Source: Mytilisepta virgata (lineage: Eukaryota; Mollusca; Bivalvia; Mytilida; Mytilidae). From it: DNA of 64,000 bases. Below, one piece after another: positions 1 to 12,000 of the stretch; positions within the stretch are counted from its first letter, which is position 1, and each line of letters opens with the position of its first letter. Where the stretch lies: assembly GCA_028015205.1 (NCBI GenBank), contig CM051517.1:10154501-10218500 (forward strand), given 5' to 3'. The position numbers and the translations under genes were made by a program. The notes beneath the pieces are model-generated. The model was given only the letters and a program-made list of their open reading frames with translations. It was not told where the DNA came from and searched no databases.

Positions 1-3000
1 CTTGCTTTGTTGTACGTTTTTGCTGTCTACATTTGTCATTAGCTTTAATAATATTCAAGATAATAACCTAAAACTGCAAAATTTCCTTAAAATGAACAAT
101 ACAAAGTGTCTGAAAATATCATGTCCATCTTAACACTTTGACTGCCAGTAGAGATTAACATAAAGTTTTGAACTGTTTGGAAGAAAGCAATATAACAGTG
201 ATTTTTCAATTTTGTTACAAAGATGCCTGTGCCTTTCCATTTGGGAAAAACTATCGAAGCAATTAACAAATTAGGAAATTTGTAAAACAATTTATTTCAT
301 TTTTACAGCACAAGTTTTCTGTTTCTCTGTCCCTTAAATATGTCCACAAGTTTTTCGTTATCAGTGTCTGATAATGTTTTATTCAAATGACAAATTTTCT
401 TTAAAATCTTCTATAATGACTGGTTTCTCATGTTTTGAGTTATGATTATTCTTTTTTCTTTCTTCCAATGATTTTTGTCCGGCTTAGTTCTCGGAGATGC
501 CTGGATAGAATTGAATGAAACTTGGCAGAAAGTAAGATCACTATGTGAAGGTGTGCAATCGATACTTTTTTTTCCGAAATGGCCGCCATTCAAAGATCGG
601 TACTCTCCGAAAATTTAAAACGTTTATATCTCAAAAACTGTACCATAGAATTTCATTAAACTTCGTAGGTTTGTAAAGTACAATTAGAAGAACAAACTGA
701 TGAAAAAAAATCGCGATCGGTTGGAGACGTTTGGCGGCCATTTTGAAAAATTATTCTTCTTCTTTCTCACGCTGCCAACTTTGTCCGGGGCTCTTTTGTA
801 CTTTATACTTGACCGATTTCAATCAAATTTTGCACAATGATAGTACCCCATGAGATGTTGGTCCTAACCATTTTTCAAGTGTGGGGGGCCCCAGGGGCAG
901 TGCCACGCCCCTTCAAATACCTCAAAAATTGACATTTTTTGAATAGGTCAAAAATAGTTTACATTCCTACCCTATAACCATATATATTATTACTGCTTAT
1001 GATAAGACAAAGGATTTGGTACCTAAGGGGGGTCTGAGGGGGCCCCAGGGGCAGTGTCACACCCCTTCAAATACCTCAAAAATTGAAATTTTTTGAATAG
1101 GTCAAAAATAGTTTACATTCCTACCCTATAACAATATATATTATTACTGCTTATGATAAGACGAAGGACTTGGTACCTAAGGGGGTCTGAGGGGGTCACC
1201 CCCTCAAATGACAAAAGACTTAATATCTTCAAAACCATTGAGATTTCCACCCTATAACCATACATATTATTACTGCTTATGATAAGACGAAAGATTTGGT
1301 ACCTAAGGGGGGTCTGAGGGGGTAATGTCCCGCCGCCCTCAATTGACAAAATACTTAATATCTTGGAAAACCATTGAGATCCCCACCCTATAACCATATA
1401 TATTATTACTCCTTTTGACAAGACGAAGCATTTGGTATCACATGGGGGTGTGAGGGGGTAATGCCCCGCCCCCCTCAATTGATAAAATACTTAATATCTT
1501 GGAAAACCATTGAGATCCCCACCCTATAACCATATATATTATTACTCCTTATGACAAGACGAAGCATTTGGTAAATTTCAAGCATTTATATTTAAAAAAC
1601 TGTATGATAGAATTTTATGAAACTTGGTACGTTTGTTAAGTACAATTAGAAGAAGAAACAGAGATGACTGCCAGGGGCGACATCTGCTACTGCTCGCAAT
1701 TGCAATTCTAATTATAATTATTATAACTGCTTAAATGCCTCAAATATTTTACAAGAACCGATTATACATTTATTGAGTGGAATTTTTTTATTTTGTCCTA
1801 AAGTATGACGATACCACAAACAAATGTGACTTACTGAATATATACCAGTTCCGTTTCTAAAAGTATTAACCATGTCGACTTTTTGGATACATCGTAATTT
1901 AAAATGTGCAGAATTGTAATAATCTCAGCAGCTTTTTTATCGAGAAATTATGTGATATGGGACAGACAATGCTGTTGTGATTCGATAATTGTTATTAAGA
2001 TGCTTTTCGAGGTAACAAACGACACAATTAAAGCGTTTTAGGATTTACCCGTACCTTCGGACGGTCGGAACAACACTGACCTTTCTTATCATGGTTAAGT
2101 AAAAGGCGGAGATGTTCTGATTGACTTGGGATTCTCAAAGAGATTTAATTGTAGTATTTACGACGAACTCTGCCTGTCATATCAGAGAATTTTGGAAGCA
2201 AGATTTCAGGAATTTTGGGAAAATTATTGCCTTTTTGCCATTGGGAAGGAGCCAATTTTCGGCTCTCATTCATCTGTAGAAAAATCACTGTATAATATCT
2301 AATTATTATGGGAAAATATTAAAAGGACTTTCGTTTGTGCACCTGCAGTAAAACAGTGAGAGATCAGATTACTTTACTTGTTTATGATCACCTACGTGTC
2401 AGAACAAATCCTGGCAAGTTTGGAACCCCACCCTTCCTTTCTTAAGTTAATTTGGAAAATATTGGTTTATGAATAAAGAATTAGAATTTCAGTACATGTA
2501 TAGTACCATTTGATTTACTTATTTCATCTCCAGATAGTTCGTTCTGTTTATTTTTTTTTTTTTTGTCTTAATACTGTTTCAGACAGGGTTCCTCATAGCA
2601 TGTAATGTTTGTCAGTTATTTTTCCAAAATTTTGGAATTATGCTGTGACCTACAGAATATGTCTCATATTTGTTTAGAATGTATTATATTAAAGCAAAGC
2701 CATAGCTTTTTTATCAAATGAATTTTTCAAAAAATTTTCATCTGTCAAGCAAATATGTAATGAATTGAATGAGATGGTTAAGGAAATTAATACTTTCAAA
2801 TTAAAATGAAAGATTAAATACATTTTTATTTCACAAATGCAATTAGTGTGTCTTGTATTGAAAATTAAATGTTGGTGCATGCAAACAATGTCAAAATAAG
2901 CACAATTAAAATCTAAGCAATATAAAATCATAATCTGTCAGTAATCATCCTCTTCCCTTATTGTTTGGCTTTTCCAGTGTCATAAAAACATCATCAGTCT

Positions 3001-3647
3001 TTACAGTAAACTTTTTGATCCACAGGCCCAAACCATATTTTGGAGAATTTTTTATATAGACATTACTATCCTGTAAGTGGAATTTTTACAGCCACACCAG
3101 CATTCGGACTAATGGTTTATCGTGAAGACTGCATCATCTGTATTTAAATTATAATGAAAACCTGGATTTTCACCGAAAAATTATTTTAATTTGCCATCAT
3201 TTGCATTGTTTACAAAAGTTAGTATCTCTTCGGAAGCAGACAAGGCATGAACGGAATCGGTTTTCATATGTGAACATACACAGGATATCCGTCTGAAGTA
3301 AAATTTCAGCATCCAAAGTAAAAAAAAATATGCATGATGTGCTGCAAGGATCCCTGTCTAGTTGAAAATGTCCCAATGACATAAGATTCCAACCTTTTAA
3401 GTTGTAGATATGGGTAAAAGACTGAATGAACCCAAGCCTTGTGTCTTTGGAATTAACCAAAGCCAATTATGGAATGAGTTATGATTAATAATAATGTAAC
3501 ATAATACATTAATGCACTGAAACCAATTTTCGGATCACGTTTACCTCAAATTAACGTTTTCAATAGTACACGAATTTCACAATAGGTTTGAAGACATATT
3601 TCTTGTTAATTTTTGTTTCTTCAACTAAAATTTGAATAAATACAAAC
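1..3647 (-). other. Tankyrase intron 1 (part), repeat-bearing
   Basis: Downstream of the tankyrase exon 1 donor no further ankyrin-coding exon can be read in any frame, so this stretch is inferred to be intron. It holds a tandem repeat block at 880-1575 flanked by related copies of a short sequence (627-700 and 1585-1665). The rest is AT-rich sequence with no recognisable gene. Confidence 0.6.
880..1575. repeat. Tandem repeat, about 127-153 bp unit, 5 copies
   Basis: The phrase around GGTACCTAAGGGG recurs at about 1019, 1172, 1299, 1434 and 1570. Each unit also carries a G-rich segment, a stretch like CCCTATAACCATATATATTA, and GATAAGACGAAG. A 121-codon ORF on the minus strand is only the repeat read through and shows the unit period. 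A diverged relative lies at 44040-44770. Confidence 0.85.
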
Positions 3648-3840
3648 CTGCTGCGAAATGGAGCGGTGAAGACTTCCTGCCCGCCGTGTCTTTTGAATTA
3701 ACATTGTGACAATTTACCAATTTCTTCACTTTATTTAAGTCCCCATTTCTACAGGCTTCGAAAAGCTCTCTTCCTGGGTCATTGTGAGAAGGCGAACCTC
3801 CTATATCACTTTGGAGAAGTGAGCGACGAGCTGTCGCCAT
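3648..3840 (-). CDS. TNKS: Tankyrase, first coding exon (partial gene)
   Basis: Tankyrases are poly-ADP-ribosyltransferases with a long ankyrin-repeat substrate-binding region, a SAM domain and a C-terminal PARP domain. Only the first coding exon is here: 64 codons plus one base. After a 24-residue variable leader it reads [11 protein letters not shown], then [19 protein letters not shown], which closely matches the start of the vertebrate tankyrase ankyrin region. The ATG at 3840 is the first Met after an in-frame TAA near 3876. The exon ends at 3648 and GTTTGTA begins at 3647, a phase 1 donor inside the Gly codon after FAA. The following ankyrin sequence is not found downstream, so intron 1 appears to run past position 1. 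TNKS versus TNKS2 cannot be decided; invertebrates usually have one tankyrase. Confidence 0.9.
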
Positions 3841-4344
3841 CTCCAAAATTTCATATCTCTCGGAAAGTCTCGTTTAAAACGAGAGTGACTGACAAAGGAA
3901 AGATTTTATTGGGTCTGCAGAGTTTTGATAAAAACACCAATCAATATAATTTTGGATGTCCTGTTCAGAATTTCACCATTTATTTATTATTTTTACATTT
4001 AAAAAACGAAATAATATGGTTAGATTATAAGAATATAAGTTTTATATTTAGAGGTTTCAATTTGGTTCTCTCTTTTCTAAATCTGTGGCAGGTGTGTTTC
4101 AAGTCAACATTTAAAAAAAAAACAAAATCTGTTTATTAAAGAAAGCACATAGTAAGAACATATTCAAATACACTGTGACTGACGCATACATTAGTAGGAG
4201 AGAAGTACATACATAAACACTTTATAAATCCAAAATAAAAATAAATTATTCCGATAGTAATCAAAGGGAGACAACCCCAGTCCATTTTAGTGAATAGGCC
4301 TACAGTGAAAAATTTTGAAACACAGATATAAAGACTAAGTAGTT

Positions 4345-4489
4345 GAGAGCACAGGCATCGGAAGTTCTATCAATAAAATTCTGTAAATAATAAAGTCAAC
4401 TATCAATAGAGCTTAGAAGCTTACTTACTTACTTACTATTTACCGAATTTTATTGATACTGATAGAACTTCCGATTCCTGTGTTGAGAG
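4345..4489. repeat. Foldback (MITE-like inverted repeat)
   Basis: The left arm GAGAGCACAGGCATCGGAAG and onward to about 4381 pairs with the right arm at 4445-4489, which carries the same sequence inverted with a few mismatches. Arms are roughly 40 bp with a spacer of about 60 bp that includes a short CTTA repeat. Confidence 0.75.
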
Positions 4490-5543
4490 AAACTATACAG
4501 AACCTCAATACAAATCAATATTTATATTTACACATGAGCTGGAAGCATTTATAAATAAATTTAGCAATATTTCTACAAACTAAGACAGTTATATTCATTA
4601 CTTATCAACCATAAAAAATTGCAATCATAGTTATTATTTTGCAAAATATTTCCATTGCAACTGCAATAAATTAATTCAGCTCTCTCAATGCTATACTTAG
4701 AACAAAACAGTAGTACAAGTTTTTCATCCTCTAAGGCTCCATTACACCATACTCATTTTGTGACAAATTTAGAATGGGTATGGGTGAGAGTTTGCTCATT
4801 TAAGGGTGAGATTGGGTAATTTTGGGTGAGATTTTATTGACATCAAAATATAAGCTTTCACAATCAAATATTCGCAAATATGGTAAATAATCGATTTAAT
4901 CATATCCACTATTGTTTGTAGTCCAAATTTGCTTTGTGATTTAAATTGCTATGAAAACATATTGTATTGCTACAATTTCTTCATCATTATCTAAAATCAT
5001 CCCCTTGTACAGAACTTTGGGATACATGTTATCAACGTTCCTTAATTTAGTGTTTACTTATTTAAATGTTTTTCAGATCTTTTATTCTTATTTCTAAATA
5101 GTACAATTGTCTTTAAAACAAACAAACAATAGTGAAATATATTAAACTTATTCAATGTTTTAGCAATGTGCGTAGCAAAAAATATTTTTAACAACTTTGC
5201 GAGATTAGTCTCAACAAGAAAGATAACTCAAGATTGTTAACTTACATCATGACAAGTTTACTGACAGCAATCACTATTCAAGGAAACAAATTAGCTTTCA
5301 AATGCTAATTTCAATATCAAATAAGAATGAATTAACAAACATTTCTGTATTTTTCATGTCAAGGACGATGTTTAAAAGAAAAATATCCATTTACCATTTA
5401 AAGTTGTGTGGCCTTTGGAAACATTTTATTTTTCCACGAAAGTTGAGGTATGCGTGAGAAATCATTGCCCGCGTGTGAGGGCATGAGATTGGTCCAAAAT
5501 GTGTGACTCTCACGCACAATGCATGAGATATGACATGTATGTA

Positions 5544-6540
5544 TTAATGTTCTCTTTGTGGCAACAGTCTGTCAGTTACCTTACTACTATTAAGTCTGTT
5601 CCAATATTTTAACATAGAAATTACTACATTTATATATAAAGGGTGTCTACCAAGCTCACCATAGAGAACAATTTTACACGTTTTATGATTGACTGACAGT
5701 ATATATCTGCATATTCTAAGATTATCCTTTTCAACAGGTAAATTATTGCAAGCTAACCAATAGGCCAAATTCTCTATTGCAGCTATTTATGCTGCACATA
5801 CCAATTATTTCGGATGAATTCAATAGAATTGGTTTGACAGTATGGTCAAAAATGTACATAAACTTTTTAGTATCATATGACATATTCTTTAAAATTCCAG
5901 TTAATTTGAAAAACACCTTCACACCTCTGTTATATATATATATATCATTCAGTTCAGTAGCAAAATTGTCATTTAAAGTAAAAACAACACCAATATATTT
6001 ATACTGTTTTATAGATTCAATTTCTATATTTCTATTTAAAAATGCTCTTTAGAGAGTCTTCTACCTCTATTAAACACCATAACTTTGGATTTTGAGAAAT
6101 TGATATCAAGACCCCAGTCTTTACAGTACTCAGATACTTTATTCATACACTTTTGGAGACCTTCAGAAGATTCTGACAACAATAATAGGTCGTCTGCATA
6201 AATCAGACAATTAATTGACCTATCTCCAATACTGACTGGAGAACATGAATATATTAAACAAATTAGGACTCAGGTTGTCACCCTGAAATACACAGATTTT
6301 GGAAGGAAAGACTTCTGAATAAACTTTGATGGCCAATCTTTACTTGAAGTTGTATATTATTATACATACACTGCAAAACTTTGAAGAATGATCCTCCACC
6401 CCAACTTTAATAACTTAAGAAACCAAGCTGGATGAATGACTGAATCAAAGGCTTTCTTTCGATCAATAAAACAACAGTACAATTTATTTGAAGAATTAAG
6501 ATATTTATCTATAATAGTATTTAGGTAGGAAGTACCCAAA
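5544..6540 (-). mobile_element. Non-LTR retrotransposon (LINE) reverse transcriptase remnant
   Basis: Reading the minus strand downward from about 6540 gives pieces of a LINE reverse transcriptase across several frames. These are YLNTIIDKYLNSSNKLYCCF followed by IDRKKAFDS (motif A region), then LIYADDLLLLSESSEGLQKC with the catalytic YADD box near 6200. An uninterrupted 74-codon stretch (5768-5544) follows, containing GELGRHPLYINVVISMLKYW, typical of the region C-terminal to the polymerase. Frameshifts between the pieces show the copy is dead. I cannot assign the clade (CR1, RTE or similar) by eye. Confidence 0.8.
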
Positions 6541-6925
6541 TCTGCTACATTTTCATGAAATTTTACATGCAGCTATAAAATTTGAAACTGCATCTAGATA
6601 TCAAAAAAAAAATTATATTTAGTTTTTATATTTCTTCAATAAAGTTCATTTAAAATTCTTAAAACAAAGGTCTTTTACTGTAGATTTCATATAAAAACTG
6701 CATGAAATAATTAATAATTTCACTTAAAATCGTTGTGTCAAAAATTGATCCCTAGAATTTTCAATAAAAACGATATGTTATTGCTGTCAACTTTTTCATT
6801 TCAATGATACGAAATAAACATATTGTCACCAGCTTCGTTTTTGTTGTGGAAATCATCCAACTATACGTCCTGTCTGTAAAAACACTAAAAATATATGTGA
6901 CGATGTTACGCTTATTTTGGCTTTT

Positions 6926-7470
6926 TAGCTCACCTGGCCCATTTGAGCTATTGCCATCACTTGGCATCCGTCATCATAAACTTTCCTTTAAAGATCTTCT
7001 ACCCTGAAACCGCTGGGCCAATTGGAAGTTTGCAGCAATGGTCCTTAGGTGGTTTCCTTTCAGAATTGTATCCAATGATCTGGCCCGTCATCCAAGATGG
7101 CCACCAGAGCAGAACATAGTTTTACATAGGACCCTATGGAGAATTTAATTAAAGATCTTCCTGTCTGAAACCACTTGGCCAATTAGAACAAACCTAGCAG
7201 CAATGGTCCTTAGGTGGTTCCCTTTCAGAATTATATCCTATGACCCCCAGGATTTGGCAGGAAGCACCTATGTAAGGTCCTTTATGAATATTGCTCATTT
7301 CATCCCGATCGGACAACAAACATAGCCGCCATGGGCAATTGTTGTTTTTGATTGGTTGAGTTTTCAAAAATCTTCTCTTCTGAAACTCCTGTGCCAAATG
7401 GAACAAATCTTGACAGGAAGCATATATGGGAGGTCCTTTATAAAGGTTTCTCGTTTCGTCCTGAATGTTC
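6926..7470 (+). mobile_element. Helitron-like family 1 fragment (5' part)
   Basis: It starts with the family 5' tag TTTTAGCTCACCTGGCCC and continues into internal units of the type AAGATCTTCT..GAAACCAC..CCAATTGGAAC..GGTCCTTAGGTGG..GATGGC. The usual 3' hairpin and CTAG end are not found, so the copy is truncated. ORFs here come from the repeat unit. Confidence 0.7.
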
Positions 7471-7728
7471 AACTAAAAAATGTTGTTTATTCTCAACTGC
7501 CCCTTACGGGCCCTAGCCTACAGAATGTACATTGCCTACGTGACCTTTCAATATATTCTTTTGCGTATCTATCAGTTTCTATCTTTTAAGAATGAGCACT
7601 TATTCTGAGTTTACAGTAAAACAGGCCAAAATAGAAAATTAATTAACAAGCTTTCCTTCCCCAGATCTAAGAGTACTTTTTCTGAAACTATCCAAAAATT
7701 TAAGAAAACTTTTACAGAGGTTATTGGG

Positions 7729-7965
7729 GCCTCGGTGGCCGAGTGGTCTAGGTAGTTCGTCATGACTACTAATGATCACTAGCCTGTCAACACTGGGGTT
7801 GTGAGTTCGAATCTCACCTGTGGCAGGGTGTGTGGTCGTCTCCGATCTAAATTGACAAGGATTGCCAATTTTCCTACCGAAGGTCGGTGGTTCTCTCCAG
7901 GTTCTTCGGCTTCCTTCACCAATAAAAATGGCCGCCACAAAATAGTCAAATGTGCTGAAGATTGT
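7729..7965 (+). mobile_element. tRNA-derived SINE (3' truncated)
   Basis: The head resembles a Leu/Ser-type tRNA. GCCTCGGTGGCCGAGTGGTC holds the A box, and GAGTTCGAATC at 7803-7813 is the B box. The SINE body follows (TTGACAAGGATTGCCAATTT, then ACCAATAAAAATGGCCGCCA). The AACTAAACAAACAAA tail seen in the 52.9-kb copy is missing. Four SINE loci in the window share this structure, so it is a dispersed repeat and not a functional tRNA gene. Confidence 0.85.
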
Positions 7966-8928
7966 TGGGAGGGGGTCTTCAGACACAATTACATAATCAA
8001 CTGCACAAGACCCTCCAGGTTTATGGCATGTAATTTACCATATAAATCCCCCATAACCATGACAACTCTTCCATTTAAAATTCTCATATCAGTATATATA
8101 AACAGCTCTTAAAGTTACTATATATATCTGTGAGAACAGTTTTGATGAAACAGGCTTAAATGTTTAATTTTGTCCAACATGAATTGTGTGTATGTGCATC
8201 CATTTATCATATATTATGCTTCTCTATTCCTTATTAAATTTTAAAATGTTATGTTTAAATATTTGGACAAATTACAGTAATACATGGCCAAAAATACACA
8301 TACACAACAGCATTCAATAATGTAAGGTATACCACCTTTACCGTTTCAATATATTTATTAACATATATTTTATACAATGTCATAAAAAAATGTGTGAATG
8401 TGTAATCTCTCCTTGTCAAGTGTAAATTTTACAGTTAATTCAGACACCAGATCTTCACAGCTGAGTAATTTGAGGTGAGTTCCCAAGGAAAACATAGAAT
8501 ACTGAGTTTAAGAGGTCAAATCCACTTTAATGTGAGCTTTGTTTGAGTACAATCTAAACAGACAAGGACTTTGTTTTTCCTGCTAATCATGCTACAATGT
8601 ACTGAAAAATTGTTTAAAGTGGATTAAAATCCCACAGATCAAGCAACAAGGAAAAAATAATAGTTTAAAAATGTATATAAGAAAATGAATTAAAGCAAGA
8701 GAAATAGAACACAACAACAGATTTTCAAGGTTTGATATAGATGTTTGTAGATTAAAGTTTTTGTTAGCACAGTTTTTGTTAACACAGTTATTTGAAGCAG
8801 AAATCATAGAGTAGATCAGCTAGGGGTAATAAGATGTGGATGTATGGTTTTGTTGCAAAATCTACTTTAATTGTATTAATGATTTCTACTTTATTTTTCA
8901 CTCCAGAACTGGTTGATTGTATGAAAGT

Positions 8929-9021
8929 ATGGAAACCTTACGATGGGGAATTTGTGGTGCTGGAAAGATAAGCAATGATTTTTGTTCTGCTTTATTGACT
9001 TTACGAGAGGAACAGAACAAG
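8929..9021 (+). CDS. DHDH: DHDH exon 1 (residues 1-31)
   Basis: It starts at ATG 8929 (METLRWGICGAGKIS...). An ATG at 8921 is in another frame. The exon ends AAG before donor GTACAC at 9022, phase 0. Confidence 0.93.
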
Positions 9022-12000
9022 GTACACATATTTTAATTGTGTTTTAATGACAGCTTTGACCTCCTTATGATTCAGAGGTTTCAATGTCCTCTAAGTTAAA
9101 TATCCAGGAAAATAGAGGCCATGCAATGACTTATGAGGATGAGTTTTGGCATAAAAAAGTCAGCTCATAGAAATTTTCTTTTGTCATAATTATCATATTA
9201 ACTTGTGAAATAATAATTTAGTTTTATATAAGCATCTACAGAACCACTGAGTCAGATGTTAAAATAATGAAAAAAATTGTAAAATGTTTATAAATCTATA
9301 ATCTTTTAGAACATGACCGAAAAATAAAATCCATATACTTTTTTAGCTCACCTGGCCTTTTGATCTTCTCCTCTAAAACTTCTTGGCGGATTGTAACCAA
9401 ACTTGGTAGGAATGATGTATGGAAGGAGCTCTACAAAAGATCCACCATTGATTCTGGTTGGATGAACAACATGGCCACCAGAGGCCATCTTTGATTTTGA
9501 TTGGCCAATTTTCAAAAATATTCTCCTCTGAAACTACATTATGAAATGTTTTGAAACTTTGAACGATTGATGACAACAATATCCTCTACAAATGATCCAC
9601 TTTTAGTTGAGATTCATCCGAACAACCTACGGCTGCAGATATTCAAAGTTTCCATTGAATCCATATGGGAAAAGACTTTTTTGTCATTTGCTCAGGAACT
9701 GATGGTCAGACTTTAACCGAAGTATCTCATATGGAAGGACAGTTGCAAATGATCCACCTTTTTTAGGTCAAAGATCAAACTTTGGCATTTTGTGTTTCTT
9801 TAAAAGCCTATGGATTCAAAAGAACTTATATTTTATAATGGCTGCATAAAAGCCACGTGATCGATACAGGCTCAAGTGAGCCTCTAGTTTTAAACGTCAA
9901 GACAGTTGAATATTTTTTATTAATTGATCATATTGCCATTGGATGCCTGAGAAATTTGAAAGGAGTGTATTTATATAATTTTATTAGCTCACTTGGCATC
10001 CATTGTCTGTTGTGATCGTAAAGTTTCCTTTAAAGCTCTTCTCCTGTGAAACCAAAGGGCCATTTGGAACAAAACTTGGCACAAATGGTCCTTAGGTAGT
10101 CCTCTTTCAGAATTTTATCTGAAGACCCTCCCTCCATCCAAGATGGCTGCCAGAGCCAAACATTGTTTAACATAGGACCCTATGGAAAATTTCGTTAAAG
10201 ATCTTCTTGTCTGAAACAACCTGGCCAATTGGAACAAAACATGGCATCAGTGGTCCTTAGGTGGTCCTCTTTTAGAATTGAATTACATCCATGATGGCGC
10301 CAGAGCAGAACATAGTTTAACATAGGACCCTATTTGAAATTTACTTAAAGATCTTCTTGTCTGAAACCACAAAGCAATTGGAACAACTTGTTAGCAGTGG
10401 TCCTTGGCTGGTCCTCTTTTAGAATTATATCCGATGACCCCGCCCACCCTCCAAGATGACTGCCAGAGCCGAACATAGTTAACATAGGACATTATTGGAA
10501 AGTTCACTGAAAGATCTTGTTTGAAACCTGTAAACAATTTGACAAAACCAGTGAGCCCACAGCAATATTCCAAACTGCTAGTCAAGATGGACATATTCAG
10601 ACAATTTATTCTTTAAATGATTTCTAGGTTAGCGATACAGGCCCCTGGGAGCCTCTATTTTTGTTTTTCTTAGATTGTTGCTGTTGGTGCAAGGTCCTTA
10701 GAATCTGCTGAAAAGTTTGCCAAATCTTTTAACATAGAAAAAGCATTTGGGTCATATCAGGATATAGCAAATGATAAAGATATAGGTAGGTTTCAGGCAA
10801 AATGAAAATATATTTAGGGTTTCCTGCTGATAAAAATCAGGTACATAGGTATTATTTGATGTGCTAAATGTTTTTACCTTGCCCCTGTGGGAGGAATTTG
10901 TGGTTTTTAACATTGCTTGTACAAAAATGTCTTTAAAAACTTAAACAAAATATTAGGGTTGGTACAGAAACCCTTAACACCTATATATTTTTATTTGTCT
11001 TAATTCCTAGGTACTAAAAATCTCTACATTCATTACCCTTCTTTTGGTAGTTTTTAAATATCATGATTCGAATCCCAAAATTTATAGTCTAGTGGGATGA
11101 GATTTTCTCGTATGTTTAGAATTCAGTTCCACTCAATGCACACTATAGTCGGTAAAATTTTGCAGAGCAGCTCTAAATGCTGGCATAATCATGATAATGG
11201 CAAGGATGGCACTAAATACTGAAACAAATCACTAAAAATGCATTTTAATTTCTGAACATACCAAAGACAAATTTTTCATTTTCTGGATTTTTTAGCAAGC
11301 CGTATTACCAACTGATCTTACTTTTTGTAAGTGAGCTTATAATGATGACATACAGATCAAGTTTGAGTTTCTGGCTGATTATTTTGAGAGTTATTGCCCT
11401 TGGGAATAGAAATTGCATTTGTGTATTTTCTCACAACTCTAGCCAATAGGGGTTATTGTATTGCTCAGCAATACTCTCAGAATGCTTGTTTTTTCTATTC
11501 TTTTAATTCAATTATCACACAATGAAATAGAAAATAGAAAATAGAAAATATCAGTAATAAATAAATTTAAACTATTCATTTATACCGGTTGCAGTTTTTG
11601 GAACTAGAAACAAAGTTTCAATGATTGGGAAAGGCAAGGGCCATGGGTCATTTGATTTGATACATAGCTTGAAGGTAATGGCCCATCACATTTTATATTT
11701 TCTAATAGAACAAATTATCATCCTTCCCTGTGATTCTATCAGCTTGTTGAGCAGCTCCGAAAAATTCGTATCAAGAAGCACGTGTGCTGAGCAGGAGTTA
11801 TCAACAGTCAGCAGGACTTATCAACAAATTCTCCCAACGTTTGGCAGCTTAAAACTTATCAAATAGCTTTCAGTATTGCAAAATATTAATAAATATATCA
11901 AGATTTGGTGTTCCTTTTTTATATTATGGCATTTTATTTAAATGAATGATGAAGAAATTTCTAAAAGTGACATCTACAAAATGTGTCTTTCCTCCATGCT

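Larger units (their letters stand above)
3849..8928. other. Intergenic region between divergent TNKS and DHDH
   Basis: About 5 kb separate the two divergent start codons. The stretch contains a foldback (4345-4489), a decayed LINE reverse transcriptase (5544-6540), a Helitron-like fragment (6926-7470) and a SINE (7729-7965). The remainder is AT-rich. No CpG-rich block or clear core promoter can be pointed to by eye, though promoters for both genes must lie here. Confidence 0.6.

Noticed and set aside
1113..1478. 121-codon minus-strand ORF
   Set aside because: It lies wholly in the 880-1575 tandem repeat and repeats its own sequence with the unit period; there is no domain.
3197..3466. Minus-strand ORF containing NSKDTRLGF, near tankyrase exon 1
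   Set aside because: The short likeness to the exon 1 peptide NSKDTAGRK does not extend, there are no ankyrin features, and no suitable splice sites are seen.
7729..7815. Possible functional tRNA-Leu/Ser gene
   Set aside because: It has A and B box likeness but continues into the SINE body, recurs at three other loci, and does not fold into a clean acceptor stem by eye.
7639..8112. Overlapping ORFs of 69-115 codons on both strands
   Set aside because: They are read through a tRNA-derived SINE. The same peptide pieces appear at 28341-28634 and 38041-38271, which are other SINE copies.
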